Counted from the stretch's first letter, positions 1-9,234 are shown. The stretch is 41,264 bases of DNA from Deltaproteobacteria bacterium (GCA_007130885.1 SLRQ01000020.1:84236-125499); one strand, 5' to 3'. Numbers and translations are program-made. The notes: generated by a model from the sequence alone, not told the origin.

Positions 1-1009
1 GCGTCATCTCCGATGGCGAAGGCTCGAAGCGGCGGGCCGAGACGATCTCTCGCTTCCCTATGTCGACCAGCATGACCTTCAACAAATGCGATTGCTCCAT
101 GCGGCGCACCAAGCCGAAAATTGCTAGGTCGAGCTCCAACCCCATGCCCACCGTCAGCATCGCTCTTCCCAGGGTTCTGGAGCGGATCTCGTCCGTCACA
201 TCCCGCAAGAGGTCTTGAAGGCCTTGGAAGTCGGGGGTCGCCTCCATTGTGACGCTATAGGTGCGCTCCTCCGCCGCGGGCACCTCGACCATCTTGCCGT
301 GCGGCACGGCGCCGTACTGTTCAAGCCGCAGGAGATGCCGGCCCGGAGCAAGCTGATCGATGCGGACCGGTGTGACGCCGCGGTCCAAACCAGAGAGCAT
401 CACCCTTGCCCCCGGTGGGCTGGTGGTAACCTCTAAAGTGGATTGCTGCTGGTTTTGGATCTCTTTGCGAACACTGCTGACGATCTCCTGGAGAGATGCG
501 GGAAACCGGTTTGGATCGATTGTGTACCTTGGGCGAATAATCAGCAAGTCGCGATATATCTCGCGCCCGTGTCCTTCGTGGCCTGACAGGACGTACGCGG
601 CGGCGAGGTAGGCCAGGGCATCCTCGTGCTCGGGAAAGTGGTTGATCCAGGCGGCGTAGTTTCGGTGAATCGAGACAGCCTTGCTGAAGACTGACACCGC
701 TTCGGCGTAATGCTGGGCATTGAGAAGTTGTACGCCTTGCCGCATTTCCCCGAGGGCCTGCTCTCGCGCAGCCTCCAGGGCAGCCGGAGGCCGCGCCGCG
801 AGAGCTTCGCCGAGATCCAACAAGTCGAGGTCCTCCCTTTGGTCGAGAGCGCTCTCGATGCTGGCCCCGATGCGACTGGCCATGCTCACTGATTCCTGAT
901 CTTGAGCGATGACGAAGGACTGAATCTTCCCGCCGCGTGCCTCGGAGAAAGAAGGGGCTAGTAAGACCAAGGCCAGGATAATGAGCGGGATGGTTCTCAA
1001 AAATAGCAT
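1..1009 (-). CDS. Secreted PEGA-domain protein, 3' part cut by window edge
   Basis: Reading the minus strand from an ATG at 1009 gives an open frame of 336 codons that runs off the left edge, so the C-terminus is missing. The protein begins with a clear signal peptide (MLFLRTIPLIILALVLLAP, likely cut near SEA/RG, no lipobox cysteine). Residues about 85-165 are helical and TPR-like (an alanine-rich stretch with HYAEAVSVFSKAV). Residues about 190-250 match a PEGA domain (TTSPPGARVMLSGLDRGVTP, then a PVRIDQLAPGRHLLRL-type strand pair). The rest looks like alpha/beta sequence (ATPDFQGLQDLL onward) that I cannot assign. PEGA proteins of this layout are common surface or periplasmic proteins in myxobacteria-like genomes. 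An AGAGGG lies just upstream of the ATG. Gene identity beyond the PEGA family is unknown. Confidence 0.8.
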   Translation of the reverse strand, partial: MLFLRTIPLIILALVLLAPSFSEARGGKIQSFVIAQDQESVSMASRIGASIESALDQREDLDLLDLGEALAARPPAALEAAREQALGEMRQGVQLLNAQHYAEAVSVFSKAVSIHRNYAAWINHFPEHEDALAYLAAAYVLSGHEGHGREIYRDLLIIRPRYTIDPNRFPASLQEIVSSVRKEIQNQQQSTLEVTTSPPGARVMLSGLDRGVTPVRIDQLAPGRHLLRLEQYGAVPHGKMVEVPAAEERTYSVTMEATPDFQGLQDLLRDVTDEIRSRTLGRAMLTVGMGLELDLAIFGLVRRMEQSHLLKVMLVDIGKREIVSARRFEPSPSEMT

Positions 1010-1245
1010 GGGTACCCTCTATGGAGGTTTGTATTCCGTTACATAGATGCTCCGATGGTGGCCTTGCCCTTGTCAAGGCACCCGTGGAAAGAGTTCTCGG
1101 CGTACTTCTTCCCAGTAGGAGGAAGCACACGGGTGGCTGTCCGTCTCCCATTCCGTAGCCCGGCTGGCTAGCGTTCCCATCGGGGATGAACACCGCGAAG
1201 TCCTCACCATGGGACGCAAACCGCAGCACGGAAGGGGGAATCCAG
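1010..1245. promoter_or_regulatory. Divergent intergenic region with inverted repeat
   Basis: This 236-base gap separates two divergent genes, so it should hold both promoters. At 1061-1079 there is a perfect 6-bp inverted repeat (GCCTTG / CAAGGC, 7-base loop). A consensus TTGACA lies within it on the minus strand (1076-1071), but I find no well-spaced -10 box for it, so the promoter call is weak. A GAAGGGGGA sits ahead of the plus-strand gene at 1246 and supports that start. Confidence 0.35.
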
Positions 1246-2469
1246 ATGATATTGCGAAGAGAGCAAAAGACCACGGACGGTTCCGCGGCTCGCTGGGCCA
1301 CGGGGATAGGGCTTGGTGCCGCGTTCATGTATGTACTCGATCCGGTCAGTGGTCGCAGACGGCGCGGCCTTATCCGGGATAAGGCCGCTCACGCCCGCCA
1401 CGTCGGTTCTGTTGCCGCGCGTAAGACGGCCACTGATTTTAGGCACCGTTCCGAGGGCTTGGCGGCCACCGTGTTCGGCCATGGTAGACACTATGATGAC
1501 GAAAAGGTCCTGGCTTCCAGGGTCCGCTCGGCCATAGGCACGGTTTGCTCTCATCCAGGCGCAATCGATGTCAGAGTGAACAAAGACCACATTACCTTGC
1601 TGGGACCCATTCTCGAGCGTGAGGCGGACAAGCTGGTTCGCAGGGTCAAGCACGTTCCAGGAGTGGGCTCGGTTACCGACAATCTGGCCAGGCATAAAAG
1701 CGCGGAGCACATTTCGTCATTGCAGGGGGGCAGGAGACGTGAGGCAAGGTTCGAGTTCAGGCAGGAGAACTGGGCTCCCGCCCCTCGGCTGGTTGCGGGA
1801 GCGGCCGGTTTGGGACTGAGCGTGGCGGGCCTGCGTCTTCATGGCTTGCGCGGGGGATTGGCGGCCGGCACCGGCATTGCTCTGCTTCTTCGCGCCGTGA
1901 CCAACATGCCCATGAAACGCATGCTTGGAGTCGGGGGAGGGTGGCGCGGTATCGATGTCAAGAAGGACATACACATTCAGGCGCCCATATCGGAGGTCTT
2001 CGACTTCTTCAGAAATCTCGAGAATCTCCCGAAGTTCATGACTCATCTACGCCAGATCGAGGTCCACGAAGATCGCACTTGGTGGGAGGCGGTGGGGCCG
2101 GCAGGTATTCCCATCCACTGGGAGGCGGAGATCACTCGCTTCGAGCCGAACCGCCGAATAGCCTGGAAGAGTCTTCCAGGGTCCTTCGTACGAAACGCCG
2201 GGTTCGTGCGCTTTGATGAGGACCACAAGGGAACCTTGGTCGAGATTCAGATGTCCTACAATCCCGTCGGCGGAATCTTCGCTCATGCAATAGCGACGCT
2301 CTTCGGCAGCGATCCGAAGCATGCCATGGACGAGGATCTGCTGCGGCTGAAGTCACTGCTCGAGTACGGAAAGACCCGAGCGAGGGGTCACGAGGTAAGA
2401 AGGGAGGAGGTTGCCCGCCGCGATGGTGAAGGAGAGCGTCCGGAAGGTCCTTCGCCCGAGGCGACCTGA
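1246..2469 (+). CDS. BON-domain plus SRPBCC (polyketide cyclase/dehydrase-like) membrane protein
   Basis: The frame is open from 1186, but the ATG at 1246 is preceded by a strong purine-rich ribosome site (GAAGGGGGA), giving 407 residues. The order is: short hydrophobic segment (about 15-31) followed by a DPVSGRRRR motif; a BON domain (about 84-148, with VNKDHITLLGPILERE and VPGVGSVTDNL); two glycine/alanine-rich membrane segments (about 175-215); then an SRPBCC domain (about 238-370, starting DIHIQAPISEVFDFF and including AWKSLPGSFVRNAG and VEIQMSYNP). The tail is charged and low in complexity. BON domains bind phospholipid or membranes and SRPBCC folds bind hydrophobic ligands, so a role in envelope stress or lipid handling is plausible. 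The substrate is unknown. This architecture recurs in soil bacteria. Confidence 0.8.
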   Translation: MILRREQKTTDGSAARWATGIGLGAAFMYVLDPVSGRRRRGLIRDKAAHARHVGSVAARKTATDFRHRSEGLAATVFGHGRHYDDEKVLASRVRSAIGTVCSHPGAIDVRVNKDHITLLGPILEREADKLVRRVKHVPGVGSVTDNLARHKSAEHISSLQGGRRREARFEFRQENWAPAPRLVAGAAGLGLSVAGLRLHGLRGGLAAGTGIALLLRAVTNMPMKRMLGVGGGWRGIDVKKDIHIQAPISEVFDFFRNLENLPKFMTHLRQIEVHEDRTWWEAVGPAGIPIHWEAEITRFEPNRRIAWKSLPGSFVRNAGFVRFDEDHKGTLVEIQMSYNPVGGIFAHAIATLFGSDPKHAMDEDLLRLKSLLEYGKTRARGHEVRREEVARRDGEGERPEGPSPEAT

Positions 2470-2505
2470 GCCGAGTCGAGATTGATCCCGACCAAAGTGG
2501 AGGGT

Positions 2506-3693
2506 TCAATCAATGGCCACCCGGCTGAGGTGTTGGCCAAGACGGGATACCACCTCGTATCCAATGGTTTGTGACCAGGTGGCGAAAAGATCGACGGGGA
2601 TACTCTCCCCGTCGTCGCTTCCGATCAAAGTGAAGGTAGTATTCTCATCCGTAGAGGGGATGCCGGTGATGTCCACTACGATATGATTCATCATTACTCT
2701 GCCCACCACGGGACAGCGTACCCCCTTCGCCAAGACGTGCGCTCTGCCCGAGACGAGGCGTGGATAACCGTCGAAGTACCCGACCGGAAGGACCGCGATT
2801 TTGGTGTCACGAGGCGCTCTCCATGTGCAACCGTAGCCCACATAGCTTCCTGAACGAATGAGCTTGCAGATCTGGGGGCGGCATTTCCAAGACAGAACAG
2901 GGCGCAGCTCGGGTGACCGGCCAAGAACGACTCTGGCGGATATCCGGGTCTCCGGCGATGGCCAGATGCCGTAGAGGCTGATCCCGGCGCGGACCACGTC
3001 GCATCTCGCACCCGGAAGCACCATGGCGGCTGCGCTGGCCGCTATGTGACGCTCGAGGCGGCGCCCAAGCAGCTCTTCCAGTCGCGCCGCCGAGCGCTCG
3101 AAGGAATCGAGCTGTGCCTTCGCGTAGGTTTGCTCCGTGACATCCTCGGTGTTCGCAAAGTGCGAGCATACGCCGGTAGGCGAGAAAGCATCTCCCGAGC
3201 TCTGGATAATGCTCGCGAGATTCTCGATCTCGTCGGGATCGTAACCTTCTCTGCCGAGGCCGGTGTCGAAGTGTACGTGTATGGGCAGGGAAGCATCGGC
3301 GGCGCGCAGCCCGGCCAAATGCTCCGAGAGAACACCGCCCGAGATCACGGTCTCCACCCCGGCTCTTGCCAGCGATACCGCTTCTCTCGGAGAGATGGCG
3401 CCGAGTACCACTAGCCGGCGAGACTCCAGCCCTGCTAGTGCTTCCTGCTCTCTTATCAGTATGGCCTCGGAGGGAGTCGTCACGTAGAGCACGTCCACAA
3501 GGGAATGAATCGCCGGCAGGGTCTCGACGATTCCGTGTCCATATGCGTTGCTCTTGACGACTGCTCCCAGCAGCGCGGAAGTGCCCGGTCCTTCATCGGC
3601 ATCGTGATTCTCGAGTAAAAGCCCCTTGAACACGGATATGTTGTGCTTCAAAGCGGCGGTTGAGATCTCGATCCAGGAGGCGTGACTTTCCAA
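2506..3693 (-). CDS. alr: Alanine racemase (TTG start)
   Basis: PLP-dependent enzyme that makes D-alanine for peptidoglycan. The PLP lysine lies in AVVKSNAYGHG (Lys47 with the start used here) and the catalytic-tyrosine loop is GSYVGYGCTW, followed by the usual LPVGYFDGYPR. HIAASAAAM and GISLYGIWPS are also typical. The frame extends upstream to 3870 but that would overlap the PhnD-like gene, and no ATG or GTG exists near the family start. TTG at 3693 is preceded by GGAG with a 7-base spacer and gives 395 residues, close to the family's usual length and starting right before SWIEIS. It follows the PhnD-like lipoprotein by 55 bases and is probably co-transcribed with it. Confidence 0.93.
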   Translation of the reverse strand: MESHASWIEISTAALKHNISVFKGLLLENHDADEGPGTSALLGAVVKSNAYGHGIVETLPAIHSLVDVLYVTTPSEAILIREQEALAGLESRRLVVLGAISPREAVSLARAGVETVISGGVLSEHLAGLRAADASLPIHVHFDTGLGREGYDPDEIENLASIIQSSGDAFSPTGVCSHFANTEDVTEQTYAKAQLDSFERSAARLEELLGRRLERHIAASAAAMVLPGARCDVVRAGISLYGIWPSPETRISARVVLGRSPELRPVLSWKCRPQICKLIRSGSYVGYGCTWRAPRDTKIAVLPVGYFDGYPRLVSGRAHVLAKGVRCPVVGRVMMNHIVVDITGIPSTDENTTFTLIGSDDGESIPVDLFATWSQTIGYEVVSRLGQHLSRVAID

Positions 3694-3700
3694 ACGTGTG

Positions 3701-3704
3701 CTCC
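3701..3704 (-). promoter_or_regulatory. Ribosome binding site deciding the TTG start of alr
   Basis: GGAG on the minus strand, 7 bases ahead of TTG at 3693. It is the only ribosome site close to the conserved N-terminus of the racemase. The nearby ATG in the same stretch is out of frame. Confidence 0.6.
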
Positions 3705-3748
3705 ATTGCCGGCTGTGGGCGTGAGACCGGCGGTCCGGCGGAAAATGG

Positions 3749-4678
3749 TCAGGGAATGGGTACAAACGGCTCGGTGCTCGTATGCCATACGAACCAGCCT
3801 CCCGGTACCAATGACTGAACCTCCAAGCCGGCTTCCATAGCCAGGCGTTCGAGCTCATCATAGGTGGCATCGTCTACTTGCGCGAAGCCGTCGGCGCCGA
3901 GAAGGTCGTGAAGGGCGGCTGCGGCTCGTTCGTCTTCAGGGGCCGCCTTGAATGCCCGAACAATCGGCCCTCGAACCTTCTCATCCAGGTCCGACCGGAA
4001 GAAAACCGGTTCGTTTGCGACCGGCTCCCAAAGAGCAAGCTCTCGGAGGCCCCGTCTATCCAGCTCTCCCTTGGCGCGGCGCTCGTACGTGGCGGCAGCC
4101 TCCACGCGGCCTTCCTCGAGCATGGCCACCGCTTCGTCGTGTCCTCCGGCGAATACCGAATCTACATCGACGTCGATCCGTGAAAGGTGCGCGGCCGGCA
4201 GCACGAACCCGCTCAAGGAGTAAGGGTCCGTATAGGCTATGCGCCTGCCCGTAAGATCCTCGAGAGTGTTTATGCCGGCGTCCTTCCGCACCAAAATAGT
4301 GCCACGATAAGTCGGGCCTTCGCGAAGAACTTGCAAAGCCGGCTCGACGTCGTGAAGCTTCCTTGCAAGAAGAAACTCGAAGGGGGCTAGAAGGCCCGCA
4401 TCCACGGTGTCGCTGCCGAATAGCTGTATAGCCCTCACCGGTGTGGGGGCAATCTCCATTCGAATGTGAAGTCCGCTCTCTTGCTCGAGCACTGAATGAA
4501 GGTCGTTTATCGACGTCTCCTTATCGCGGACGGTGGAGGCGGTCATTACGAACACCAGAGGGTTGTCCTCCGTACCGATCTCGGCTGCTCTATCCTTGCA
4601 GCCTGCTGTCGCGACCATGCCGGAGGCAAGCACCGCGGCCAGCACGGTTATCCCGGGGTTCGTCCTCGATCCTTGCAT
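3749..4678 (-). CDS. PhnD-like phosphate/phosphonate substrate-binding lipoprotein, orphan
   Basis: The 309-residue protein starts at an ATG with GAGGAG 7 bases upstream. It has a lipoprotein signal peptide ending in the lipobox ATAGC, so it is probably anchored to a membrane through that cysteine. The body is a PhnD-family periplasmic binding fold: LVFVMTASTVRDKE, a substrate-lobe stretch (DTVDAGLLAPFEFLLARK), LVRKDAGINTLEDLTGRRIAYTDPYSLSG, and DEAVAMLEEGRVEAAATYERR. In the family this binds phosphonate, phosphite or phosphate for an ABC importer. No permease or ATPase gene lies nearby. The next gene, alr, is 55 bases downstream. It may act as a sensor or share a transporter encoded elsewhere. 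Confidence 0.82.
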   Translation of the reverse strand: MQGSRTNPGITVLAAVLASGMVATAGCKDRAAEIGTEDNPLVFVMTASTVRDKETSINDLHSVLEQESGLHIRMEIAPTPVRAIQLFGSDTVDAGLLAPFEFLLARKLHDVEPALQVLREGPTYRGTILVRKDAGINTLEDLTGRRIAYTDPYSLSGFVLPAAHLSRIDVDVDSVFAGGHDEAVAMLEEGRVEAAATYERRAKGELDRRGLRELALWEPVANEPVFFRSDLDEKVRGPIVRAFKAAPEDERAAAALHDLLGADGFAQVDDATYDELERLAMEAGLEVQSLVPGGWFVWHTSTEPFVPIP

Positions 4679-4878
4679 TCAAAGCTCCTCTTGAGGGGCA
4701 TTTACGATGTCTACCAGCCGTGTTCTGACGCCGCAAGCCCGGTTTGCTTCATCCGAGAGGGCGCCTCGGCCTTGGTTTTGGTGGAGCAGCTATGCCTTGA
4801 GCCGTGAAGATGTATGATGCCCGAGCCGCCACGGTGTAGACTGCTCGTCCCGCCAAGCTTCAAAGAACGTCTTCACAG

Positions 4879-7800
4879 ATGCCCAACGTACGGATAATTC
4901 TGCCCGTTTGTCTCTTTCTGTCGGGGCTTTGTGCTCTGGCCTATCAGGTGACGTGGGCTCGGTACTTGGCAAACTATCTGGGTGCTACCGCTCCGGCTTA
5001 CACCATTGTGCTAGCTACTTTCATGGGTGGGTTGGCCGGCGGAGCCTGGCTCTTGGGGCGCTTGGCTGATCGTACGCGGCGGCCCCTTCGCTTGTACGGT
5101 CGCCTCGAGATCCTGGTGGGTGTGCTTTGCTTCATGTTCCCTTGGATCATCGATCTGCTCGGTTCCGTTTATCTGTTCCTGGCCGCACCTTTCCTCGACC
5201 AACCCTTGCCCAGAGGTTTCCTGCGGGTCGGCATGGCAGTCACCGTTTTGGCGGTGCCTTCACTGCTCATGGGAGGCACGCTTCCCGCGGCTTCTCGCTT
5301 CTACGTCAGAGCCTTGGATCAAGTAGGGGAGGGGGTGGCCCGGCTCTACTACGTCAACGCTCTCGGAGCGGTGATTGGTGCTTTGCTGGCAGGTTTCTTT
5401 CTCATACCCCTCGTGGGGCTCAACGCCACGTTCTGGATTGCGGCGTTGGTCAACTGCGGTATCGGTTGCTGGGCTCTTTGGGTTTCCGGCCGAGTCGATG
5501 GGGCATCGGCTTGCCCGGCGCCGGGCAGGCTTTTCACCCTCGAAGACGAGGATCCCGGTCCGAGGGAGACTCGGCTTCCGATGTGGGTGGCTGTCGCCGC
5601 GCTTGTGGCGACCGGCTCATCGGGGGCCGCTTCCATGATTTACGAGGTGTCCTGGATCCGCTTGCTGACGTTGGTACTCGGAGGCTCCACGTACGCGTTT
5701 ACCGTCATGGTCGCGGCGTTCATTTTAGGGATAGCCATCGGATCCTGGCTGGTCTCTTGGTGGAGGCCCCTGGCCAAGGGCGGTCTGGGCGCGTTCGGTT
5801 GGCTCGAGACGTCCGTTGCTTTTGTCGTCATAGCGATGGTGCCGATCTACAACCGGCTCTCATACTGGTTTCTCGAGGCTACGGCCGGCATGTCCAGACA
5901 AGACGGTTATTACCCCCTCTACTTGTTTTTTGGCTTCCTCATCTGTTTTGCCGTGATGATGATTCCGACCGTGCTGCTGGGTGCTACATTCCCACTGGCG
6001 GCCAGGCTTTCGACCAGATCCATCGATAGGCTGGGAGGAAGTGTGGGTCGCGCCTATGCCTTCAACACGGGCGGAACCATTCTAGGGACGGTGGTCGCCG
6101 CGCACATTCTTTTTCCTATCGTCGGACTGTATGGAACCTTCGTTTTCGCGGCCTCGCTCAACCTGCTTGCCGGAGTGGGCTGCCTGGGTGGCGCTTGGTG
6201 GCTGCGGTTCGCCAAGTCCGAAGGCTTGTCGGCGCACCAGGGTAGCCGGCACCAGGGTGTTGCACCGGTGGCCGGTCTTGTAGGGATGCTGGCGGCATTT
6301 GTCGTTCTTGTGGGTTGGGGGCCTCGCATTGATAACGCCGTCTTCTCGCAAGGTGTCTTTCGAAGCACTACATCCGGGTTTGCGAGCTACCACGAGTTTC
6401 GTTCCTGGCTAGTAGGAGGCATTGATCTTCATTTCTACAAGGATGGGCCGGAGGGCTCGGTGTCGGTAGTCGATGCTCGAGGTCAGATGGTACTCAATGT
6501 CAACGGAAAGCCGGAGGCCAGCAGCAGCGGCGACATGCCGACCCAGCTCTGCATCGCTCATCTTCCGGTAATGCTTCATCATGCGCCCGAGCGAGCTCTT
6601 CTTGTCGGCCTTGGCGGCGGGGCGACCGCCGGGGCTCTACTCACTCACGAAAGTTTGGATACGACCACGGTCGAGCTTTCGCCACAGGTAGTCGAAGCCA
6701 ACCGATACTTCTCCGAACACAACAGAAACGTGCTTGATAACCCTCGCTTGGATTTGGTGGTCGAGGATGCAAAGGCATACCTAGGGCTCACTCGTGAAAG
6801 CTTCGACATCATAATAAGTCAGCCCTCCAACCCATGGGTGGCGGGTAACTCCGATCTTTTCACCCTCGAGTTTTTCGAGCTGATGCGGGATCGCCTGGCT
6901 CCTGGAGGGATGATGGTGCAGTGGTTTCATGATTACGAGATGACCGACGAGGCCATTAGAACCATCTTGAACACCTTCGCCGGAGCCTTCCCGGAAACTC
7001 GCTTATTTCACTGCGGTGATGGCAGGGACTACATACTGGTGGGCACCGTTGAACCGCTCGAGCCGGATCTCGAGCGTATCGAAAAAGTCCTCTCGTCGAA
7101 CGACGAAGCCAGAAAAGATATGAAGCGATATCTCGGCATCCGGTCGCCGTATGGTGTCCTCGCCCGCAACGTGCTCGACGATGCGGGTGTTCGCTTCTTG
7201 GGCCAAGGCGCAAGTATTCACCGGGATCACCGGCCGGTGCTTGATTTCTTGGCGCCGAGGGGTGTTTTTCTCCGCTCGATGAGCGGCCTCATCGTTACCG
7301 CCGATCAGCGTTGGGAGATTGCCGAGGATAACGACTTGTTGATTCACAGAGCCACGAGCGGTCGGATACCGCGAAGCGATGATGTATTCGAGGAGCTCGT
7401 GGACAGCGCCATGGATCCGTTCGAAGACCTGAGGGTCAGGCTCCTCGATCAATGGGTGAGCACGACTGCCGGCGCCGAGGCGAAACGGCGCCTAGCCGCC
7501 GAGCTGACATGGAGCGGACTTACGGATCGGGCCCTGGCCTTGCTTAGCGAGATAGAGGAGGATGGGCTGGCCGAGGAGAATGACGTCTTGGAGAGATGGA
7601 ACCTGGAGGCTCTCCACGCCTACCAAAACGACGACGATGAGTCCGTCGACCTTGCTCTCGAGAAGATGAGCGTCGTCGCCCGCAAGACCAATCTCCCCGC
7701 TCACTTCGACCGTCTGGCGGACATGGCGGAGTTGCTTGAAAGGCCGAGCATAGCAGCCGATGCTTGGCGTGCGGCGGTTCTTGCGACTGAGCCTGAAGCG

Positions 7801-7980
7801 AAGTGGCAGCGCATACGAAGGTTGATAGGGCTAGCTAGGGCGAGTCGAGAGAGTGGTTGCCTCGACAGCGCTCGAGAGGCGCTAGATTCGGCTCGAGTCC
7901 TTCGCGAGGATTACTGGCCGCTCGTATTGGAGGAGGAGCGTCTGGAGAGGCGCTTGGCCGAGGGCTCGGCTTCCGGATGA
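4879..7980 (+). CDS. Membrane-fused spermidine synthase-like protein with helical C-terminal extension
   Basis: A 1033-residue protein. Residues 1 to about 480 hold about a dozen hydrophobic segments in two similar halves (MFS-like: CALAYQVTWARYLANYLG and SMIYEVSWIRLLTLVLGGS are paired motifs). Residues about 505-790 form a Rossmann methyltransferase/aminopropyltransferase fold with the SAM loop LVGLGGGATAG (about 574-584), an acidic ribose-binding strand (VELSPQVVEANR), and IIISQPSNPWVAG. Residues about 800-1033 are charged helices resembling TPRs. The family is often annotated fused MFS/spermidine synthase. In true spermidine synthases the segment matching ISQPSNP reads like TDSSDP, with the catalytic aspartate. 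Here Gln and Asn stand there, so polyamine synthesis is doubtful. No clear ribosome site precedes the ATG. The gene is divergent from the PhnD-like gene. Confidence 0.85.
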   Translation: MPNVRIILPVCLFLSGLCALAYQVTWARYLANYLGATAPAYTIVLATFMGGLAGGAWLLGRLADRTRRPLRLYGRLEILVGVLCFMFPWIIDLLGSVYLFLAAPFLDQPLPRGFLRVGMAVTVLAVPSLLMGGTLPAASRFYVRALDQVGEGVARLYYVNALGAVIGALLAGFFLIPLVGLNATFWIAALVNCGIGCWALWVSGRVDGASACPAPGRLFTLEDEDPGPRETRLPMWVAVAALVATGSSGAASMIYEVSWIRLLTLVLGGSTYAFTVMVAAFILGIAIGSWLVSWWRPLAKGGLGAFGWLETSVAFVVIAMVPIYNRLSYWFLEATAGMSRQDGYYPLYLFFGFLICFAVMMIPTVLLGATFPLAARLSTRSIDRLGGSVGRAYAFNTGGTILGTVVAAHILFPIVGLYGTFVFAASLNLLAGVGCLGGAWWLRFAKSEGLSAHQGSRHQGVAPVAGLVGMLAAFVVLVGWGPRIDNAVFSQGVFRSTTSGFASYHEFRSWLVGGIDLHFYKDGPEGSVSVVDARGQMVLNVNGKPEASSSGDMPTQLCIAHLPVMLHHAPERALLVGLGGGATAGALLTHESLDTTTVELSPQVVEANRYFSEHNRNVLDNPRLDLVVEDAKAYLGLTRESFDIIISQPSNPWVAGNSDLFTLEFFELMRDRLAPGGMMVQWFHDYEMTDEAIRTILNTFAGAFPETRLFHCGDGRDYILVGTVEPLEPDLERIEKVLSSNDEARKDMKRYLGIRSPYGVLARNVLDDAGVRFLGQGASIHRDHRPVLDFLAPRGVFLRSMSGLIVTADQRWEIAEDNDLLIHRATSGRIPRSDDVFEELVDSAMDPFEDLRVRLLDQWVSTTAGAEAKRRLAAELTWSGLTDRALALLSEIEEDGLAEENDVLERWNLEALHAYQNDDDESVDLALEKMSVVARKTNLPAHFDRLADMAELLERPSIAADAWRAAVLATEPEAKWQRIRRLIGLARASRESGCLDSAREALDSARVLREDYWPLVLEEERLERRLAEGSASG

Positions 7981-8108
7981 TCTCGTACCAACGTGGCCGG
8001 AGGCACCCGCACAGCCGCGGATATCTGTAAGGCCATGAAAGTATTGGCGAAATGGGCTAGATTCCACTGATCTGCTGCTCTTTCCGGGTGCGTTGTTATG
8101 GTTTAGAG

Positions 8109-8894
8109 ATGAAAGGTAACGGGCGCCTGCGCATAGGTACCTCTGGTTACGAGTACGAACACTGGAAAGGGATCTTTTATCCGGAAGGTCTGCCGAACAA
8201 GAGGCGCTTTGCTCACTACGCCCAGCATTTCGACACCGTGGAGATAAACAATACTTTTTACAGGCTTCCCAATACTAAGACATTTAGCAGCTGGAATGCG
8301 CAGGCACCGGAAGGTTTCTGTTATGCGGTCAAGTTCAGCCGCTTTGGTACCCACGTGAAACGCCTAAAAGAGCCCAAGGGTCCGGTCGATCTTTTCTTGG
8401 AGAGGTCTCGCCCCCTACACGGACTCATGGGCCCGATACTGGTGCAGCTTCCTCCGACTTTTCGATTCGACCCCAAGCGTTTGGATGCGTTCTTGTCCAT
8501 AGCGCCACGCAACCACAGATGGGCGCTGGAGTTTCGTCATGAATCATGGCTTTGTAGGGCAACGTATGAAATCTTGCGTGCCCACAACGCGGCGCTGGTG
8601 ATTCACGATCTCATACCGACGCATCCCCGCGTCACTACTGCTACGTGGCACTATCAGCGCTTTCACGGTGGTCCAGGCGAAGCGTACTCTCGCCAGCTAT
8701 TGGTCTCGGAGGCTCGTCGTTTGCGAGAGCATTTATCGGCCGGCCGGGACGTATACGTCTACTTCAACAACGATGAAGGAGGACATGCCGTAAAAGACGC
8801 TCTGGATCTTCGTGGCTTCGTGGAAAGGTCTCATCGGCGCTCAGTCTCTCGCAGGCCATGCTCGGATGCAAAGCCGCGGCCGCCCTTGAACTGA
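8109..8894 (+). CDS. DUF72 (YecE-like) family protein
   Basis: 261 residues from the ATG at 8109. The frame also has a GTG at 8088, but the family normally begins just before the RIGTSGY motif, and here MKGNGRLRIGTSGYEYEHW fits the later start. Family hallmarks visible: FYPEGLPNKRRFAHYAQHFDTVEINNTFYRLP in substance, then YAVKFSRFGTHVKRLKEP, GPILVQLPPTFRFD, WALEFRHESW, and VYVYFNNDEGGHAVKDA. DUF72 proteins have a TIM-barrel-like fold and their biochemical role is not settled. The ribosome site is weak. The gene is followed by the DUF167 gene after 25 bases, so the two may be co-transcribed. Confidence 0.88.
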   Translation: MKGNGRLRIGTSGYEYEHWKGIFYPEGLPNKRRFAHYAQHFDTVEINNTFYRLPNTKTFSSWNAQAPEGFCYAVKFSRFGTHVKRLKEPKGPVDLFLERSRPLHGLMGPILVQLPPTFRFDPKRLDAFLSIAPRNHRWALEFRHESWLCRATYEILRAHNAALVIHDLIPTHPRVTTATWHYQRFHGGPGEAYSRQLLVSEARRLREHLSAGRDVYVYFNNDEGGHAVKDALDLRGFVERSHRRSVSRRPCSDAKPRPPLN

Positions 8895-8919
8895 TATGCT
8901 TTTCTGCCGGTAGGATCGC

Positions 8920-9234
8920 TTGTATGGTGACCGAGTGGCCGACGTAAGGATCGAGCAAAGAGACGGCGATACGCTGATCTGGGTCAAGGTGGTTCCGGGG
9001 TCTTCGCGAAACGAGATTGCGGGCGTGATTGGAGACCGCCTGAAGATCCGTACCAGCGCACCGCCCGAAGGGGGAAAGGCCAATGTGGCGGTCTGCCACC
9101 TTCTAGCCGATACTCTAGGAGTCAGGCGAGCAAGGGTGCATGTGGAAAAGGGCGCGACTCACCGTGAAAAGGTGGTTCGAGTCGAGGGCTGTGGCGAGGA
9201 GGCGGTCCTTGCCGCTCTCGGTTCACCGAAGTGA
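8920..9234 (+). CDS. DUF167 (YggU-like) family protein
   Basis: 104 residues, normal for this small cytoplasmic family. Hallmarks are WVKVVPGSSRNEIAG, RLKIRTSAPPEGGKANVAV, and VEKGATHREKVVRV. I use the TTG at 8920, which has AGGA four bases upstream; GTG at 8935 is an alternative that loses five residues. The family's function is unknown. Its 3' end overlaps the convergent membrane-protein gene by 12 bases. Confidence 0.85.
   Translation: MYGDRVADVRIEQRDGDTLIWVKVVPGSSRNEIAGVIGDRLKIRTSAPPEGGKANVAVCHLLADTLGVRRARVHVEKGATHREKVVRVEGCGEEAVLAALGSPK

Noticed and set aside
321..1328. 335-residue minus-strand open frame
   Set aside because: It is very rich in Arg, Pro, Ser and Gly and overlaps the PEGA protein, whose signal peptide and domain are far more convincing.
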